Source: Ruminococcus sp. (GTDB taxonomy: Bacteria; Bacillota; Clostridia; Oscillospirales; Ruminococcaceae). From it: a stretch of 64,000 bases of DNA. The notes under the pieces were generated by a model, which saw only the letters and a program-made list of their open reading frames with translations, searched no databases and was not told the DNA's origin. A program made the translations under genes and the position numbers. Numbering within the stretch: the first letter of the stretch is position 1; each line of letters begins with the position of its first letter. Location of the stretch: assembly GCA_017519415.1 (NCBI GenBank), contig JAFWSI010000007.1, positions 1-64,000 of the forward strand. The letters are read 5' to 3'. This document shows, piece by piece, positions 25,618 through 34,030 of this stretch.

Positions 25618-26549
25618 TGAAACGCTTACTGTCACTTATGGCTTCGGCCGTTATATGCCTGTGTATGCTGTCCGTGTTCGCTGCCGGCTCTGCCTCGGCT
25701 GCAGAAAACTACGCCCAGGGCTTTGACGGGAACTCACAGCGGTCGGGACTCATAGACAACGAATACAACAACGGAAAGGGCATTTTCGGCGACGACAGGG
25801 AATACTTCAGCAGCCTCGATGAAAAGATAAAGCTCGCTTCAAACGAGCTTCAGATGAATATTGCGGTGTATATCGGCGGCGTTGCCCGTGCGAACTATCA
25901 GACAGAGTCCTTCGCGGACGATTCCTACGATCAGATGTACGGCCCCGATACCGACGGTATATTCTACTATCTCGATCTCTCGGGAAAAAGCCCCGCTTAC
26001 GATTATATCTCAACCAGCGGCAAGGGCGTCCTCAATTATCAGGAGAGCATAGACACTATATTTACACAGCTGGACTACTATCTCCCGAAATCGGGCCAGC
26101 CCATTTACGCAAGTGATATTTACAACGCCATAGACAGGTTCGTGGAGCTGCTCTACGATTACAACGATACCGGCACCTCGGGCTTCAGATACTACCTCGA
26201 CCGCGATACGGGCAAGTACTTCTATTACAAGAATGACGAGCTGATCATCACAAAAACAGGCAAGCCCCCCGCATTATGGCTCATAGCAGCCGCTATCGGC
26301 GCGGGCATAGGCGGACTTACCACCCTTATCTCCTACCTCATCGCAAAGAGGAACTATAAATTCAAGTCCAAGACAAATCCCAGCATATACCTCTCCAGCG
26401 AGGCCGTAAGATTCACCGACCGTTCGGATACTTTCCTGCGCTCGTATGTTACAAAGCACAGGATCGAATCAAGCAGCGGCGGTGGCGGCGGCAGCCGCGG
26501 AGGCGGAGGCGGTGGCGGCGGCCACGGAGGCGGCGGCCACAGCAGATAA
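25617..26549 (+). CDS. TPM-domain membrane protein with Gly-rich tail
   Basis: A 310-residue secreted, membrane-anchored protein. A signal peptide (LLSLMASAVICLCMLSVFAAGSASA) leads to a TPM_phosphatase-like domain with YFSSLDEKIKLASNELQMNIAVY and GPDTDGIFYYLDL, then one membrane helix (LWLIAAAIGAGIGGLTTLI), a basic cytosolic part and a Gly/His/Ser-rich end like those of other TPM proteins. The start overlaps the stop of the zinc-ribbon gene. Family members are linked to membrane-protein quality control in some organisms; here the role is unknown. Confidence 0.8.
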   Translation: MKRLLSLMASAVICLCMLSVFAAGSASAAENYAQGFDGNSQRSGLIDNEYNNGKGIFGDDREYFSSLDEKIKLASNELQMNIAVYIGGVARANYQTESFADDSYDQMYGPDTDGIFYYLDLSGKSPAYDYISTSGKGVLNYQESIDTIFTQLDYYLPKSGQPIYASDIYNAIDRFVELLYDYNDTGTSGFRYYLDRDTGKYFYYKNDELIITKTGKPPALWLIAAAIGAGIGGLTTLISYLIAKRNYKFKSKTNPSIYLSSEAVRFTDRSDTFLRSYVTKHRIESSSGGGGGSRGGGGGGGGHGGGGHSR

Positions 26550-26580
26550 ATACTCCTCAGCTGTCATATATAACGAATAA

Positions 26581-26601
26581 AGCTCCCGATGACCGGGAGC
26601 T
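26581..26601 (+). terminator. Terminator after TPM gene
   Basis: AGCTCCCG/CGGGAGCT with a five-base loop and seven Ts. It lies between convergent units. Confidence 0.9.
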
Positions 26602-26608
26602 TTTTTTA

Positions 26609-27142
26609 TCATGCGTTCATGCCAAGGTCGATAGCCTTGTAATTGTTGGGGATAAGTGCTGCCTTCTTAGGCGGTACTACCTTCTCGATAGCTTTCTGCA
26701 TGGTCTCAAGGGAGCAGATGCCTGTCTCCTTGAGGAGCTTGCCGAGAAGTATGATGTTGGAGCCGCCCTTGAGGTTATTGTCGTCAGCCATCTGCTGCGA
26801 GGGAATACCGTACAGCTCGATGTCTGTCCTGTCAGTCTCGGGCTCGATCATCGTGCTGTCGAAGAATACCTTTCCTCCGGGACGTACACAGCTTACGAAC
26901 TTATCGAAGGAAGGCTGGTTCATTGCGATAAGCAGGTGCGGTGTGAGTACGAGGGGCGAGCCGATGGGCTCGTCTGATATTGTTACCGAACAGTTGCAGG
27001 TGCCGCCTCTCATCTCGGGGCCGTAGGAGGGGAGCCATGAGAGCTCCTTATTGTCCATAAGTCCGCAGTATGCAAGGATCTTTCCTGCGAAAAGGATACC
27101 CTGTCCGCCGAAGCCTGCAAGAAGGATCTCAGTAGTTGCCAT
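26609..27142 (-). CDS. 2-oxoacid:ferredoxin oxidoreductase, gamma subunit
   Basis: A 177-residue pyruvate/2-oxoacid-ferredoxin oxidoreductase gamma-type subunit. Opening block EILLAGFGGQGILFAGKIL, then SYGPEMRGGTCNCSVTIS and ANMPSFD-like stretch, ending GSNIILLGKLLKETG. It completes the enzyme that oxidatively decarboxylates a 2-oxoacid to an acyl-CoA while reducing ferredoxin. Its start and the beta stop share one base. The substrate (branched 2-oxoacid, 2-oxoglutarate) cannot be decided from sequence. Confidence 0.92.
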   Translation of the reverse strand: MATTEILLAGFGGQGILFAGKILAYCGLMDNKELSWLPSYGPEMRGGTCNCSVTISDEPIGSPLVLTPHLLIAMNQPSFDKFVSCVRPGGKVFFDSTMIEPETDRTDIELYGIPSQQMADDNNLKGGSNIILLGKLLKETGICSLETMQKAIEKVVPPKKAALIPNNYKAIDLGMNA

Positions 27143-27915
27143 TACTCATTACCTCCTTCTGTCTTAGGGAATACTCCCTCTTCCACGTCCTTGTATACGC
27201 CGAGAGGATAGTAAGGGATCATTTCGTCCTGAAGTCTCTTGATAGCGTCAAGAGGTGCAAGTCCCCAGTTTGTGGGACAGGTGGAAAGAACCTCCACGAT
27301 AGAGAAGCCCTTGCCTGCCTTCTGGTTCTCGAATGCCTTGCGGATAGCCTTCTTGGCTGCCTTGATGTGAGGAACGCTGTCAACTGCAACACGCTCTGCA
27401 TATGCAGTACCTGTCAGCTGTGAGAGCATCTCGCATACCTTTACGGGATAGCCCGCAAGCTCGGGGCTTCTTCCGAAGGGAGTGGTCTGTGTTATCTGTC
27501 CGGGAAGCGTTGTGGGAGCCATCTGGCCGCCTGTCATTCCGTAGATAGTGTTGTTTATGAAGATAACGACGATGTTCTCGCCTCTTGTTGCAACGTGTAC
27601 TGTCTCGGCAGTACCGATAGCTGCAAGGTCGCCGTCGCCCTGATATGTGAATACGAACTTATCGGGGTTCGTGCGCTTAACGCCTGTTGCTACAGCCGGA
27701 GCACGTCCGTGTGCAGCCTCTATCATATCACAGTTGAAATAATCGTATGCCATAACGGAGCAGCCTACGGGACATACTCCTATGGTATCGCCCTCGATAC
27801 CCATTTCGTCGATGACCTCACAGAGTATCCTGTGTACTATACCGTGTGTACAGCCGGGGCAGTAATGTGTGGGCACGTCGATGAGCGACTTGGGTCTTTC
27901 AAATACTACAGCCAT
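27142..27915 (-). CDS. 2-oxoacid:ferredoxin oxidoreductase, beta (TPP) subunit
   Basis: A 257-residue thiamine-diphosphate subunit. HYCPGCTHGIVHR at the front, the TPP motif GDGDLAAIGTAETVHVA then VIFINNTIYGMTGGQ, and ATRGENIVVIF between. It lacks a ferredoxin domain, which is provided by the separate small subunit at 29004. Its start overlaps the alpha stop by one base (27915). The reaction centre of the complex sits here. Confidence 0.93.
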   Translation of the reverse strand: MAVVFERPKSLIDVPTHYCPGCTHGIVHRILCEVIDEMGIEGDTIGVCPVGCSVMAYDYFNCDMIEAAHGRAPAVATGVKRTNPDKFVFTYQGDGDLAAIGTAETVHVATRGENIVVIFINNTIYGMTGGQMAPTTLPGQITQTTPFGRSPELAGYPVKVCEMLSQLTGTAYAERVAVDSVPHIKAAKKAIRKAFENQKAGKGFSIVEVLSTCPTNWGLAPLDAIKRLQDEMIPYYPLGVYKDVEEGVFPKTEGGNE

Positions 27916-28973
27916 CAGAGGGCACCTCCCATTCTCTTGATCTCGCCCAGCACCTCAGCAGGTGAAGGGATAACGCCGCCTGTTCTTCCGAAGAACTCAA
28001 CAGGCTTCGAGCAGTTGATAGCAAGCTTGATGTCGTCTATCATCTGTCCCATTGACATCTCTACGCTGAGGAGCTTCTTTGCGCTCTTTGCAGCCTCGTT
28101 GATCTCCTTTACGGGGAAGGGCCATAATGTCTTGGGACGGAAGAGACCTGCCTTGATGCCCTGTGCTCTTGCGTCGTTTACGGCAGATTTGGCAACTCTT
28201 GCCGTTGCGCCGAATGCGCATACAAGTATATCGCAGTCCTCGGTGAGATAAAGCTCAGCCTCGGTCTCTGTCTCCTTGATGATCTCGTATCTCTTGTAAC
28301 GCTCAAGGATAGAATTTTCAAGCTCGTCGGGCTTGAGGTAGAGGGAGTTGATGATGTGGTGCTCTCTCTTCATCTTGTGGCCGTTTGCAGCCCAGCCGCT
28401 CTTATCGTAGGCCTCGGGATTGATCTCGGGGAATGTAACGGGCTCCATCATCTGTCCGAGAAGTCCGTCTGCAAGGATCATTGCGGGCATACGGTACTTG
28501 TCGGCACGGTCGAAGGCCTTTACCACGTAGTCCACCATTTCCTGTACGGAAGCGGGAGCGTATACCAGAAGCTGGAAGTCGCCGTGACCGAGCGCCTTTG
28601 TAGCCTGCCAGTAGTCAGCCTGTGAGGGCTGGATACCGCCCAGACCCGGGCCGCCTCTCTCTACGTTGATGATAACTGCGGGGAGGTCTGAACCTGCTAT
28701 GTAGGATACGCCTTCGCTCTTGAGGGAGATTCCCGGTGAGGACGAAGATGTCATTGCACGGACGCCTGTTGAAGCAGCGCCCAGTACCATGTTGATAGCA
28801 GCGATCTCGGACTCTGCCTGTAAGAATACGCCGCCTGCCTTATGCATACGCTTTGCCATATAAGCGGCAAGCTCTGTCTGAGGAGTTATAGGATAACCGA
28901 AGAAGCATTTGCAGCCTGCTCTGATCGCAGCCTCTGCCAGCGCTTCGTTACCCTTCATAAGATTTCTTTCCAA
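27915..28973 (-). CDS. vorB: 2-oxoacid:ferredoxin oxidoreductase, alpha subunit (VorB/KorA type)
   Basis: A 352-residue alpha subunit. Blocks: GCKCFFGYPITPQTELAAY, QAESEIAAINMVLGAASTG, TSSSSPGISLKSEGVSYIAG and ERGGPGLGGIQPSQADYWQ. The plan with separate gamma, beta, alpha and a two-cluster ferredoxin matches VOR/KOR enzymes rather than the single-chain pyruvate enzyme. The symbol follows the usual label for this subunit type and does not prove the substrate. A TTG start is used because AAAGGAG is ten bases upstream; the ATG five codons in is an alternative. Confidence 0.9.
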   Translation of the reverse strand: MERNLMKGNEALAEAAIRAGCKCFFGYPITPQTELAAYMAKRMHKAGGVFLQAESEIAAINMVLGAASTGVRAMTSSSSPGISLKSEGVSYIAGSDLPAVIINVERGGPGLGGIQPSQADYWQATKALGHGDFQLLVYAPASVQEMVDYVVKAFDRADKYRMPAMILADGLLGQMMEPVTFPEINPEAYDKSGWAANGHKMKREHHIINSLYLKPDELENSILERYKRYEIIKETETEAELYLTEDCDILVCAFGATARVAKSAVNDARAQGIKAGLFRPKTLWPFPVKEINEAAKSAKKLLSVEMSMGQMIDDIKLAINCSKPVEFFGRTGGVIPSPAEVLGEIKRMGGAL

Positions 28974-29003
28974 AGCTAAACAGCTCCTTTCATCGAATTA
29001 AGA

Positions 29004-29210
29004 TCATTTTTGAATAACGATAGCGCAGTCGGGACACATCGTTGCGCACATTGCACAGCTGATGCACGCTGACTGGTCGGTACATTCTGCGTAGAAATAT
29101 CCCTTCTTGTTACGCTTCTCCTTCTGGAGAACGACGATCTTCTTGGGACAGGCAGCCGTACAGAGTCCGCAGCCCTTGCAGCGCTCGGTAATAACTGTCA
29201 TTTTTTCCAT
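29004..29210 (-). CDS. Two-cluster 4Fe-4S ferredoxin subunit
   Basis: A 68-residue subunit with two motifs, CKGCGLCTAACPK and CISCAMCATMCPD, binding two 4Fe-4S clusters. It is the first gene of the oxidoreductase operon and takes the electrons from the TPP centre. AAAGGAGCG stands upstream. Confidence 0.93.
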   Translation of the reverse strand: MEKMTVITERCKGCGLCTAACPKKIVVLQKEKRNKKGYFYAECTDQSACISCAMCATMCPDCAIVIQK

Positions 29211-29224
29211 ACCTTTCGCTCCTT

Positions 29225-29340
29225 TCAGGTTAATTCATAATTCACAATTCATAATTCATAATTAATGCTGATTGCGAAACATACGGATTATCCGGACCTT
29301 TTTCAGACAATTATGCATTATGCATTATGAATTATGCATT
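29225..29340. repeat. AATTCATAATTC tandem and inverted tract
   Basis: Repeats of AATTCATAATT-type units at about 29228-29265 face GCATTATGAATTATGCAT-type units at about 29312-29340 in inverse sense. The region lies between ferredoxin and the MinD-like gene and has no ORF. It resembles low-complexity spacer repeats seen in many Clostridia. Confidence 0.5.
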
Positions 29341-29345
29341 TTTGC

Positions 29346-30002
29346 TCAGCCCCAGACGGGCTTTACATATATCTTAGCGGGGAATACATCGGGCTTATCC
29401 GAAAGCACGGCTATATCCTCGGGATATACAGTATACAGTACAGGAAGTCCTGTAAGTTTTGAGGTCTCCTCGGCAAAAGGCCGGGACTGCTCGATTATAT
29501 CAAGGGTGGTCTCGCAGCCTAAGTTGGTGTTGTTCACGACAGCCGTATGCTTCATGCGGGCTGCCGCCTCTATCTCATACATCAGCCTTGTCACTTCCTC
29601 GGCGGTATTGGTGAGGTAGCGGCGCTGATTTATGACATAGTACATCTCGATACTGTCCCTGAACTGCTCCAGGTCGTCGGCATAGCGTCCGAGAGCCACG
29701 GCTCCCGCGTCGTCGCCGCCCACGTCTATTATCAGGCAGTCCTCGTCGGTGGCAAGCTCCACCACGTCGAACTGTATGGAGGGTATGTCAAGGTTGCTGC
29801 GGGCAAAATCGGGAGCGATGAGCCTTATGCCCTTTTCCCTGAAAAGGTCGCTGAAATCGGCCGTCCGGAAATAGGGATTTACTATATCCAGATCGACTAT
29901 TGCCGCTTTCTTTCCCTCAGCCGCTGCCTTTACGGCAAGATTGACCGAGAAATTGGTCTTTCCGCTGCCATAGTGGCCTGTGATTATCTTGATATTCTTC
30001 AT
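29346..30002 (-). CDS. MinD/ParA-like P-loop ATPase
   Basis: A 218-residue P-loop protein. The nucleotide loop is ITGHYGSGKTNFSVNLAV, followed by AAIVDLDIVNPYFRTADF and later DCLIIDVGGDDAG (Walker B-like). This is a CobQ/MinD-like family often found beside 2-oxoacid oxidoreductase genes in Firmicutes; its task is not known, and cofactor or iron-sulphur handling is one guess. It has its own promoter, separate from the oxidoreductase operon that follows downstream on the same strand. Confidence 0.82.
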   Translation of the reverse strand: MKNIKIITGHYGSGKTNFSVNLAVKAAAEGKKAAIVDLDIVNPYFRTADFSDLFREKGIRLIAPDFARSNLDIPSIQFDVVELATDEDCLIIDVGGDDAGAVALGRYADDLEQFRDSIEMYYVINQRRYLTNTAEEVTRLMYEIEAAARMKHTAVVNNTNLGCETTLDIIEQSRPFAEETSKLTGLPVLYTVYPEDIAVLSDKPDVFPAKIYVKPVWG

Positions 30003-30044
30003 TTTTATCCTCTTGAATCCATTGTGAAAAATCCTATAAGATAT

Positions 30045-30073
30045 ATTATACCACGTTAAAGCATTAATTGCAA
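30045..30073 (-). promoter_or_regulatory. Promoter of MinD-like gene
   Basis: TTGCAA, 17 bases, TATAAT on the - strand, 43 bases before the ATG. Confidence 0.7.
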
Positions 30074-30188
30074 GGGTTATTTTTTTCCATATTCAAAAAT
30101 GTTCCTAAGAGCGTGAAAGCCGGGAGCTGAAAGCTGAATTGCTGCCGTTGACCGCACTGTCAGAATTATCCGGCAGCCGCAAAAAATT

Positions 30189-30209
30189 CCCCCGGCCACT
30201 GGCCGGGGG
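30189..30209 (-). terminator. Terminator of fatty-acid operon
   Basis: CCCCCGGCC/GGCCGGGGG with a three-base loop, followed on the - strand by ATTTTTTG. It stands 15 bases past the acpP stop and ends the long fab/acc operon. Confidence 0.9.
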
Positions 30210-30223
30210 CGTATATACGCTTA

Positions 30224-30460
30224 TTACTCAGCGTCTGTATTCTTTTCAACGTAGTTTACGATGTCTCCAACCGTCTTGATCTCCTCAACAGCCTCGTCGG
30301 GGATAGAGAGATCGAATTCGTCCTCGATAGTTGTGATAAGGTCAACAACGTCGAGTGAATCCGCGCCGAGATCATCCTGAATGTTTGAATCAAGGCTCAC
30401 CTCATCCGGTTCTACACTGAGCTGCTCTGCAATAATATCTTTGAGTTTTTCAAAAATCAT
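30224..30460 (-). CDS. acpP: Acyl carrier protein
   Basis: A 78-residue acidic carrier protein. The phosphopantetheine site is [12 protein letters not shown] (Ser about 37). The ATG at 30460 is chosen because GGAGG stands eight bases before it; a longer frame opens at 30475. ACP carries the growing acyl chain between the Fab enzymes encoded upstream. It is the last gene of the operon, 41 bases after accA. Confidence 0.96.
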   Translation of the reverse strand: MIFEKLKDIIAEQLSVEPDEVSLDSNIQDDLGADSLDVVDLITTIEDEFDLSIPDEAVEEIKTVGDIVNYVEKNTDAE

Positions 30461-30501
30461 TATTTGGTCCTCCATTTTCTTTTATTTTACTCAAAACCGG
30501 A

Positions 30502-31308
30502 TCATTCAATGAACGCTCCGATTTTTCTAAATTTAGTATAGCGTTCTTTAAGCAAAACGTCAATATCTTTTTTACATTTTTCCGGTATTTTTTGTGACAA
30601 ATATTCCTTGATATTTTCTGAAATTTTGTCTAAATCGTTATGTGCCCCTCCGAGAGGCTCCTCGATTATGGCTTCGGCAACGCCGAGACTCACCATATCC
30701 TCCGCCGTTATCTTCATTATCTCGCTGGCTTCCTGCTCCCGCGAGGCGTCCTTCCAGAGTATGCTGGCAAAGCCGCGGGGCGACAATACGGAGTATTCAG
30801 CATTCTCAAGCATGGCCAGCTCGTCGCATACGCCCAGCGCAAGTGCGCCGCCGCTTCCGCCCTCGCCGAGGACGATGGATATTATTGGTGTGCGCAGAGT
30901 CATGAACTCCGCGATATTCCTTGCGATAGCCTCGCCCTGTCCCCGCTCCTCCGCGGCAACTCCGCAGAATGCTCCGGGAGTGTCGATGAAGCATATGACG
31001 GGACGGTGGAACTTTTCCGCCTGTCTTGCTATCCTGAGCGCCTTCCTGTAGCCCTCGGGATGAGGCATGGCAAAGTTGCAGGCCTTGTTTTCGTTGAGAT
31101 CCCTGCCCTTCACTTCTGCTATAATGGTGACGGGGGTTCCGTCCAGCCTTGCAATACCGCCTATGATGGCCCTGTCATCGCCGAAAAGGCGGTCGCCGTG
31201 CATTTCGTACCAGTCGGTGAATATCTGCGGGATATAGTCCTTTATCGTGGGCCTTCCCTTGGTGTGTATGAGCTGAAGGCGTTCCCATGCTGTTTTCTTT
31301 TCGTCCAT
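30502..31308 (-). CDS. accA: Acetyl-CoA carboxylase, carboxyltransferase alpha
   Basis: A 268-residue alpha subunit. Blocks: RLQLIHTKGRPTIKDYI, FHRPVICFIDTPGAFCGVAAEERGQ-type crotonase-fold core, EGGSGGALALGVCD, and SVLSPRGFASILWKD. With accD it transfers the carboxyl group from biotin to acetyl-CoA. It starts 2 bases after the accD stop. It is somewhat shorter at the N-terminus than the E. coli form, as usual for Firmicutes. Confidence 0.95.
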   Translation of the reverse strand: MDEKKTAWERLQLIHTKGRPTIKDYIPQIFTDWYEMHGDRLFGDDRAIIGGIARLDGTPVTIIAEVKGRDLNENKACNFAMPHPEGYRKALRIARQAEKFHRPVICFIDTPGAFCGVAAEERGQGEAIARNIAEFMTLRTPIISIVLGEGGSGGALALGVCDELAMLENAEYSVLSPRGFASILWKDASREQEASEIMKITAEDMVSLGVAEAIIEEPLGGAHNDLDKISENIKEYLSQKIPEKCKKDIDVLLKERYTKFRKIGAFIE

Positions 31309-31310
31309 GC

Positions 31311-32171
31311 TTACGCCTCCTTCTGTTCGTATCCGTGGAGCTTCAGGAGGTGGGAGAGTATGCTCCTAAGCTTCCTGCGCTCAACTATCATATCCACAAA
31401 GCCCTTTTCATACATGAACTCGGCAAGCTGGAAGTCCTCGGGAAGTCTCTGCTTTATGGTACCCTCGATGACTCTTCTGCCCGCAAAGCCTATGAGCACC
31501 TTGGGCTCCGCTATGATTATGTCTCCCAGTGACGCAAAGCTTGCGGTGACGCCGCCTGTCGTGGGGTCCGTCATTACCGATATATAGAGCCCGCCAGCTT
31601 CGCTGTGGAGCTTTACCGCTCCCGAGGTCTTTGCCATCTGCATGAGGGAGACTATGCCCTCCTGCATACGGGCTCCGCCCGAGGCTGTGAACATTATCAC
31701 GGGAAGACCGTTCTCAGTGGCGTACTCGAATGCCCTTGTTATCTTCTCGCCCACAACGCTGCCCATAGAGCCCATCATAAAGCGGGAATCCATAACGCCT
31801 ATGACTGCGGGAGAGCCCTTTATGGTGGCTGTACCCGTTATTACGGCGTCGTTGAGGCCTGTGGTGCCGCGGAGCTCCGCCTGCTTTTCCTTATAATCGG
31901 GAAACTCAAGGGGATCCGCGCCCTTCATGCCGCCGTTCAGCTCCCTGAAGCTGTCCTTGTCAACGGTTATGGCTATACGCTCGGCGGAGGCCAGCCTGCC
32001 GTGGTAATTGCACTTGGGGCATACTCTGTGGAGCTCCTCGTACTTTGAGAGAGGGCTCGTATCCTGACAGCGGGGGCATTTGAACATAGGGGGCTTGTAT
32101 TCCTCCTCGCCGTCATTGAAGCGTTTCTTTACAACGTTGAAAAAATCTTCAAACAATTCTTTTCTCCCCAT
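31311..32171 (-). CDS. accD: Acetyl-CoA carboxylase, carboxyltransferase beta
   Basis: A 286-residue beta subunit. The N-terminal zinc finger FKCPRCQDTS with VCPKCNYHGRL is intact, and the crotonase-like core carries FTASGGARMQEGIVSLMQMAK and DPTTGGVTASFASLGD. It sits between accC and accA with gaps of 6 and 2 bases. All four Cys of the zinc site are present. Confidence 0.96.
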   Translation of the reverse strand: MGRKELFEDFFNVVKKRFNDGEEEYKPPMFKCPRCQDTSPLSKYEELHRVCPKCNYHGRLASAERIAITVDKDSFRELNGGMKGADPLEFPDYKEKQAELRGTTGLNDAVITGTATIKGSPAVIGVMDSRFMMGSMGSVVGEKITRAFEYATENGLPVIMFTASGGARMQEGIVSLMQMAKTSGAVKLHSEAGGLYISVMTDPTTGGVTASFASLGDIIIAEPKVLIGFAGRRVIEGTIKQRLPEDFQLAEFMYEKGFVDMIVERRKLRSILSHLLKLHGYEQKEA

Positions 32172-32177
32172 TCGGTC

Positions 32178-33530
32178 TTATTTCTTCTTTTCCTCCATGA
32201 ATCTTCCGAGGAAGCCTATGTCGTACTTTCCCGCCTTGAAATCGGGGTTCCTGATTATCTCCAGCTGGAAATCTATATTCGTGTCCACGCCCTCAACTAT
32301 GAACTCGGAGAGCGCCCACCTCATCTTGTTGATGGCGTCCTCCCTGTCGGAGCCGTGGGCGATGAGCTTGCTTATCATTGAATCATAGTAGGGCGTTATG
32401 GTATAGCCCTGGTATACCGCGCCGTCTATCCTTATCCCGGGGCCGCCCGGCATATAGAGTGCTGTTATGGTGCCCGGAGAGGGACGGAAGCCCAGCTCGG
32501 GGTTCTCGGCATTGATGCGGCACTCGATGGCATGGCCCCGCATCTTCACGTCCTCCTGCTTTACCTCCAGCTTCTTGCCGGAGGCTATCTCTATCTGAGC
32601 CTTTACAAGATCGAAGCCCGTTACCTCCTCGGTTATGGGGTGCTCGACCTGTATTCTCGTGTTCATCTCCATGAAGTAGAAGTCGCGGTTACCGTCAACA
32701 AGGAACTCTATGGTGCCTGCGTTGTAGTAGCCGCACTGCTTTGCGGCCGTCACTGCGGCAGCTCCCATTTTTGCGCGGAGCTCACTGTCCACAATGGGAC
32801 TGGGGCACTCCTCCAGCATTTTCTGGTTGCGGCGCTGCATGGAGCAGTCGCGCTCGCAGAGATGTATATAGTTGCCGTGCTTGTCGGCTATTATCTGTAT
32901 CTCCACATGGTGCGGATCTATGAGAAATTTCTCGATATATACGGCGTCGTCGCCGAAGAAATTCTTTGCCTCCTGCTGTGCCGCCGTCATCTGAGCCTCA
33001 AGCTCGTCGGGACTGTCCACACGGCGTATGCCGCGCCCGCCGCCGCCTGCGGAGGCCTTGACAAGTACGGGATAGCCTGCCTTTTCCGCTATCTCACACG
33101 CCTCCTCAAGAGACTTGACCGCTCCCTTTGAGCCCGGGATAACAGGTACTCCCGCAGCAGCCATGGTCTCCTTTGCGGCTGCCTTGTCGCCCAGCATCTC
33201 TATGGACTTGTACGAGGGACCGATGAATACTATGCCGTGCTCCTCGCAGAGCCTTGCGAATTCCGCATTCTCCGAAAGAAAGCCGAAGCCGGGATGTATA
33301 GCATCGGCTCCCGTATTGAGAGCCGCCTGTATTATCGCGTTCATATTGAGATAGCTGTCCTTTGTGGCCGCAGGTCCTATGCACACCGCCTCGTCGGCTA
33401 TCTGCGCATGGAGAGAGGTGCGGTCGGCTGTGGAATACACGGCTACGCAGCGTATGCTCAGCTCACGGCAGGCTCTGATTATCCTTACGGCTATCTCGCC
33501 TCTGTTGGCGATGAGAACTTTTCTGAACAT
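32178..33530 (-). CDS. accC: Biotin carboxylase
   Basis: A 450-residue ATP-grasp enzyme of normal length. N-terminal KVLIANRGEIAVRIIRA, HPGFGFLSENA, the glycine-rich lid ASAGGGGRGIRR, RDCSMQRRNQK and MNTRIQVEHPITEEVTG are all seen. It carboxylates the biotin on AccB using ATP and bicarbonate. It lies 22 bases after fabZ in the operon. Confidence 0.97.
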   Translation of the reverse strand: MFRKVLIANRGEIAVRIIRACRELSIRCVAVYSTADRTSLHAQIADEAVCIGPAATKDSYLNMNAIIQAALNTGADAIHPGFGFLSENAEFARLCEEHGIVFIGPSYKSIEMLGDKAAAKETMAAAGVPVIPGSKGAVKSLEEACEIAEKAGYPVLVKASAGGGGRGIRRVDSPDELEAQMTAAQQEAKNFFGDDAVYIEKFLIDPHHVEIQIIADKHGNYIHLCERDCSMQRRNQKMLEECPSPIVDSELRAKMGAAAVTAAKQCGYYNAGTIEFLVDGNRDFYFMEMNTRIQVEHPITEEVTGFDLVKAQIEIASGKKLEVKQEDVKMRGHAIECRINAENPELGFRPSPGTITALYMPGGPGIRIDGAVYQGYTITPYYDSMISKLIAHGSDREDAINKMRWALSEFIVEGVDTNIDFQLEIIRNPDFKAGKYDIGFLGRFMEEKKK

Positions 33531-33552
33531 CTGTATTTATCTCCTGTGTGAG

Positions 33553-33996
33553 TTATTTGTTGTCGGCGATGACAAAGGTTATCTCGCAGGATACGGCCTT
33601 TTCGCCGCCTACCGAGGCAAGCGCCTGTCCCGTTCCGACGGGTCCTCTCTGACGCACTATCTCCACCTCGAGGTCGAGGACGTCGCCGGGGACTACCTGT
33701 CTGCGGAACTTTGCCTTGTCGATGCCGCCGAAAAGTCCTATCTTTCCCTTGAATTCGGGCTTGGAGAGCATACATACCGCTCCAGCCTGGGCAAGCATCT
33801 CAACCATGAGGACTCCCGGAGTCACGGGATAGCCGGGAAAGTGTCCCCTGAACCAGAAATCATCTTCCTTTATATATTTCCTTGCGTGTACCTTCACGCC
33901 TACCTCCATGTCCACTATCTCGTCTATGAGAAGGAATGGGTCGCGGTGAGGGATTATTTCCATTATCTGTGCTTTATCCATAAGTATATCAGCCAT
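33553..33996 (-). CDS. fabZ: 3-hydroxyacyl-ACP dehydratase
   Basis: A 147-residue hot-dog-fold dehydratase. IIPHRDPFLLIDEIVD and the catalytic block GHFPGYPVTPGVLMVEMLAQ (His and Glu) are intact. The ATG at 33996 with AAGGAGTAA upstream is the start; the frame opens at 34137 inside the previous gene. It removes water from 3-hydroxyacyl-ACP in each elongation round. Confidence 0.96.
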   Translation of the reverse strand: MADILMDKAQIMEIIPHRDPFLLIDEIVDMEVGVKVHARKYIKEDDFWFRGHFPGYPVTPGVLMVEMLAQAGAVCMLSKPEFKGKIGLFGGIDKAKFRRQVVPGDVLDLEVEIVRQRGPVGTGQALASVGGEKAVSCEITFVIADNK

Positions 33997-34030
33997 TGTT
34001 ATTACTCCTTTTTCCCGTACATCAGCAGAC

